DNA from: Pseudomonas fluorescens
Lineage (GTDB): Bacteria > Pseudomonadota > Gammaproteobacteria > Pseudomonadales > Pseudomonadaceae
NCBI RefSeq assembly: GCF_040448305.1
Contig: NZ_CP148752.1
Coordinates: forward strand, 5,619,501-5,683,500
DNA length: 64,000 nt
Direction: 5' to 3'
Position 1 is the first letter of the stretch. The number at the start of each line of letters is the position of its first letter. The notes below the pieces were generated by a model. The model saw nothing but the letters and a program-made list of their open reading frames with translations. It searched no databases and was not told the origin of the DNA. The translations under genes and the position numbers were made by a program. This document shows, in pieces, positions 61,033 to 64,000 of the stretch.

Positions 61033-61896
61033 TTATGCACCATCACCTTGCTTCACCACCACCGTACAAGTAATCCCCGCCGCCAACAGCACACCCTCCG
61101 GCACCTCATCGATGTGAATCCGCACTGGCACCCGCTGCGCCAAACGCACCCAGTTAAACGTCGGGTTCACATCGGCAATCAACTCGCGACTTTCCGGGTT
61201 GTCGCGGTCGTAGATGCCGCGCGAGATGCTTTCCACGTGGCCCTTGAGTACTTCGCCGCTCATCAGTTGCATGTCGGCCTTATCACCGACGCGCACATGG
61301 GGCAGCTTGGTTTCTTCGAAGAAGCCGTAGACCCAGAACGAGTTCATGTCGACCACGGCCATTTTCGCCTCGCCGATGCGCGCGTAGTCGCCGCGATGCA
61401 CGTTGAGGTTGGTCACGTAGCCATCCACCGCCGCACGCACTTCAGTACGCTTGAGGTTGAGTTCGGCGGCTTCCAGTTGCGCCTGGGCCTGCTGGTAATC
61501 GGCCAGGGCCGAGTCGGCGAGGTTACTGGCGTCGTCGCGGTTTTCCCGGGAGATCACCAGGTTGTCCATATCGGCACGACGATGGGCATTGACCTTGCGC
61601 ATCTCCCAGGTCGCCTTGCGTGATGCCACCAGACTTTGCGCCTGCTTGACTGCCAGACGGTAGTGCTCGGGATCGATCTGCATCAGCAAGTCGCCCTTCT
61701 TCACCAGTTGGTTGTCACGCACCGGCACGTCCACCACTTCACCGGTGACGTCGGCGGCGACGTTGATGATGTCGGCGCGCACGCGGCCGTCGCGGGTCCA
61801 TGGCGTGTTCATGTAGTGCTCCCACAAGGAGCGGCCGATCCACAGCGCGAGGGCCAGCACCAGCAAGGTCGCGAGCAGGCTGAAAAACTTTTTCAT
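61033..61896 (-). CDS. Membrane fusion protein, AaeA/HlyD type efflux subunit
   Basis: The 287-aa protein has one N-terminal membrane segment (FFSLLATLLVLALALWIG) and the barrel-sandwich/lipoyl domain RADIINVAADVTGEVVDVPVRDNQLVKKGDLLMQIDPEHYRLAVKQAQ. An alpha-hairpin (about 75-145) and the beta-barrel RTEVRAAVDGYVTNLNVHRGDYARIGEAKMAVVDMNSFWVYGFFEETKLP follow. It resembles AaeA of the p-hydroxybenzoate efflux pump. It follows the DUF1656 gene by 39 bp on the same strand, and the FUSC permease gene lies before both, as in aaeXAB-like sets. Confidence 0.92.
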   Translation of the reverse strand: MKKFFSLLATLLVLALALWIGRSLWEHYMNTPWTRDGRVRADIINVAADVTGEVVDVPVRDNQLVKKGDLLMQIDPEHYRLAVKQAQSLVASRKATWEMRKVNAHRRADMDNLVISRENRDDASNLADSALADYQQAQAQLEAAELNLKRTEVRAAVDGYVTNLNVHRGDYARIGEAKMAVVDMNSFWVYGFFEETKLPHVRVGDKADMQLMSGEVLKGHVESISRGIYDRDNPESRELIADVNPTFNWVRLAQRVPVRIHIDEVPEGVLLAAGITCTVVVKQGDGA

Positions 61897-61935
61897 CGGG
61901 GCATTCTTCAGAGATAGAGAGTCAGTGATAGAGAG

Positions 61936-62136
61936 TCAACGGTAGACAGTCAGCGCCAACGCGCCGAACAGACAGGTAAACAGGCTCAGGCGCAGCAACG
62001 CCGGATGCCAGAAAAAACGGTACAGGTCGAACCCGGACAGAAACCGGTCCAGCGCCCAGGCAAGCGCCGCCGCGATGAAAAACATAAGGGTCATGGTTGG
62101 CATGTACACGCCGTGGAAGGCGATTTCACGAGGCAT
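61936..62136 (-). CDS. Small membrane protein, DUF1656 (AaeX type)
   Basis: The 66-aa protein has two transmembrane segments (MPTMTLMFFIAAALAWALDRFL and ALLRLSLFTCLFGALALTVY). The start PREIAFHGVYMPT matches DUF1656/AaeX. These always sit between the FUSC permease and the fusion protein. Start ATG 62136 overlaps the FUSC stop region by 11 bases. The role is unknown. Confidence 0.9.
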   Translation of the reverse strand: MPREIAFHGVYMPTMTLMFFIAAALAWALDRFLSGFDLYRFFWHPALLRLSLFTCLFGALALTVYR

Positions 62137-64000
62137 GTTCAAGTCCTTGTGGCTTGGCGCTGGCACTGGCAGTTACGTAGCCGGCAAGCGGTGATTGCGG
62201 ATCGAGCAGCGAGGTGCGGATGAAGTGCAGGTAGCTCTTCACCCGGCGCAACGCCGAGGTATCGAAGTGCGGGGCGAAGGGTTCGTCGGTGGACTGCACA
62301 CGGCTGATCGCGTGATCGACGGCGATCAGCGCGCGCTCCAGGTTGCTGCTGTTCGGTTGCAGGAACAGCCGCACCAGCGCACGACCCATCACCCGGATCG
62401 CCTGGCGCCATGGCTGGGATTCGGCATAGGCCGGATGCACCGGCAGAATCGCCTGCTCCTTGCGCAACTCGATGATCGAGTGACCGACTTCCAGCACCAC
62501 GAACATCCAGCGCAGCAAGTCCCGCTGCACTTGCGGTTGGCCCGCCGCGAAGCCGTAGGCCTGGTGCACCAGATCGCGGGTGCGGCTTTCGAAACTCGAC
62601 GCCAGCCCCTTGAGCTTGCCGCTGATGGCGTACACCACCTGACCGCGCAGATCCTGCTCCAGACGACGCCACAGCCAGCGGCTGTTGGGCGGCAAAATGA
62701 TCGCCCCGGCCGCTGCGCACACCAGCATGCCGAGCACCATGGCGATGTAGTCGTTGATGAAGGTGTAGGGGTTGTAGACCGTGAGGTTGTCCGGCACCGA
62801 ACCGGTGCTGAAGAAGATCAACAAGCCCAGGCCGACGCCGACGTATTGCGGTCGCGAGGTCAGGAACGAGCCGAGTACGATCACCGGTGCGAGCATCACG
62901 CACAGCAACGGAAATCCGTCGATCCACGGGAAAATGAAAAACATCTCGACGAAGCCGATCAGCGCCCCGAGCAACGTCCCGCACGCCATCTGAAAGGCCA
63001 TGCGTTTGGGGTTCGGGGTGGCAGCGGACAGGCCCACGGTCGCGGCGGCAATCAGGGTCATGGTCGCGCCGCTCGGCCAAGCGGTTGCTACCCAATAACT
63101 GCCCAATACCACCAGAATGAACGCTGCGCGTATCCCCGATGCAGCCGCCGCCATCCAGTTGGTTTGCGGAGTGAACGGCTCGTCCCAGCGCTCCCGTTCG
63201 TGACTGTGATCGGCCAGGGAGGCGTGGGTCTGTGCATAACTGTGCAGGTCGTCGACGAAGCGATAGAGCAGTTCGTACGCCGTGTGGAAGTCCAGCAGTT
63301 CGTCGTCGCTCGGTTCGCTCTCCTGAAAGATCGCCCGCAGGCTGCGCACCCGCGCCGGCAACCCTGCCTTGTAGGCGCTCAGCGCCGTAACCAGACGCTC
63401 CGCATCGGCGCTGGTCAGCGCACGGCCACTGAAGCCGTCGAGTAATTCGGCGAGGTCTTGCAAGCCCGGTTTTATCGCCGCCACGGCATGATCCGTATTG
63501 TTGCTGCGCAAGCGTTCGAGCAACTGATGCAGGGCATTGAAGCGCGTGGTGATGCCCATGAACTCACTGTTCAGGCGGCTGAGTCGTCCATTGCGCCGAC
63601 GCATGTGCGGGTCTTCGAACACGGTGACGCTGCGCAACCCTTCCAGTCCGACTGCCTCGGCAATGAAGCGCACATTGCCGGCCTCGAACGCCTCGCGTTG
63701 ACTGCGGCCACGCAAGCCGTCGGTGACGAACTGGGCAAACACGCCGAAGCGCTGATACAGGGCGTTGCGCATGGCGGCGCTGGCGGTTTGCGGCAGGATT
63801 GCAGCGCTGATCAGGGTCGAACAGAGAATACCCAACGAGATTTCCAGCACCCGCCAGACCGCCGCCATGAACGCGCCGTCCGGGTGGGCCAGCGCGGGCA
63901 AGCCGACCATCGCCGCGGTGTATCCGGCGAGTACGAAACCGTAGGCGCGGAAGTTGCGGCAGCGGGTGGCGCCGGCCGTGCAGATACCCACCCAGATCGC
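62126..64000 (-). CDS. FUSC-family (AaeB-like) efflux permease, partial (N-terminus outside window)
   Basis: At least 624 residues are visible; the frame stays open to the window edge, so the true start is beyond 64000. The visible part starts in the first membrane domain (AIWVGICTAG...NFRAYGFVLAGYTAAMVGLPALA). A long cytoplasmic domain follows (about 80-310, AALPQTASA to LADHSHERERW). A second membrane block includes GIRAAFILVVLGSYWVATAWPSGATMTLIAAATVGL and GTLLGALIGFVEMFFIFPW. FUSC/AaeB proteins export aromatic acids with an AaeA-like partner. It is the first gene of the set here. Confidence 0.92.
   Translation of the reverse strand, partial: AIWVGICTAGATRCRNFRAYGFVLAGYTAAMVGLPALAHPDGAFMAAVWRVLEISLGILCSTLISAAILPQTASAAMRNALYQRFGVFAQFVTDGLRGRSQREAFEAGNVRFIAEAVGLEGLRSVTVFEDPHMRRRNGRLSRLNSEFMGITTRFNALHQLLERLRSNNTDHAVAAIKPGLQDLAELLDGFSGRALTSADAERLVTALSAYKAGLPARVRSLRAIFQESEPSDDELLDFHTAYELLYRFVDDLHSYAQTHASLADHSHERERWDEPFTPQTNWMAAAASGIRAAFILVVLGSYWVATAWPSGATMTLIAAATVGLSAATPNPKRMAFQMACGTLLGALIGFVEMFFIFPWIDGFPLLCVMLAPVIVLGSFLTSRPQYVGVGLGLLIFFSTGSVPDNLTVYNPYTFINDYIAMVLGMLVCAAAGAIILPPNSRWLWRRLEQDLRGQVVYAISGKLKGLASSFESRTRDLVHQAYGFAAGQPQVQRDLLRWMFVVLEVGHSIIELRKEQAILPVHPAYAESQPWRQAIRVMGRALVRLFLQPNSSNLERALIAVDHAISRVQSTDEPFAPHFDTSALRRVKSYLHFIRTSLLDPQSPLAGYVTASASAKPQGLEHAS

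Overview
The window is chromosomal DNA of a fluorescent-group Pseudomonas. The basis is a high-GC gene set whose order and products match Pseudomonas (valS/rlmF/hup/yejK, rhlB-dauBAR, moaCDE-phoH, the 12-gene alginate operon, aapJQMP) and many REP/REPIN palindromes (GTGGGAGCGAGC...GCTCGCGA type) between genes. All identifications come from reading the sequence and remembered family knowledge; no database was searched.

Layout. 1-1275: an intact IS3-family element sits inside a REP sequence, just upstream of valS. 1409-10403: housekeeping genes (valS, rlmF, a secreted DUF3757-like protein, an HU protein, the nucleoid protein YejK coupled to a membrane-anchored glutaredoxin, a GST, a GIY-YIG protein and an NTF2-like protein). 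10404-17308: an RcsB/FimZ-like response regulator divergent from a chaperone-usher fimbrial operon whose subunits are DUF1120 proteins. 17318-19268: a FadR-type regulator and a CynX/NimT-type MFS transporter. 19536-21162: a subtilisin-like protease gene broken by one extra T. 21229-25408: the general L-amino-acid ABC transporter aapJQMP. 25878-32104: carboxylesterase, RNA helicase RhlB, the D-arginine to L-arginine racemisation genes dauB-dauA-dauR and an amino-acid-binding protein. 32400-38548: moaC-moaD-moaE, a small AT-rich insertion carrying a HIT-like gene, phoH, a polysaccharide-deacetylase-like gene and yaaA.

38549-55952 is the alginate operon algD-8-44-K-E-G-X-L-I-J-F-A. It makes GDP-mannuronate (AlgA, AlgD), polymerises it across the inner membrane under c-di-GMP control (Alg8, Alg44), and acetylates, epimerises, trims and exports it (AlgI/J/F/X, G, L, K, E). 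The operon has a long AT-rich leader with an AlgU-like promoter and a 12-codon open frame. Four palindromic elements cut it, one of which lies in frame inside the 5' end of algK.

56022-64000: an orphan TccC/RHS toxin gene with an AT-rich C-terminal module showing a candidate Cys-His-Asp triad, a small membrane protein, an SDR oxidoreductase, an NTF2-like protein, and an AaeAXB-like efflux set (membrane fusion protein, DUF1656, FUSC permease) that runs off the window end.

The least ordinary items are the REPIN inside algK, the AT-rich HIT insertion bounded by a 26-bp copy of the phoH 3' end, the orphan TccC with its papain-like tip, the Leu at position 48 of DauA, and the IS3 element inside a REP.
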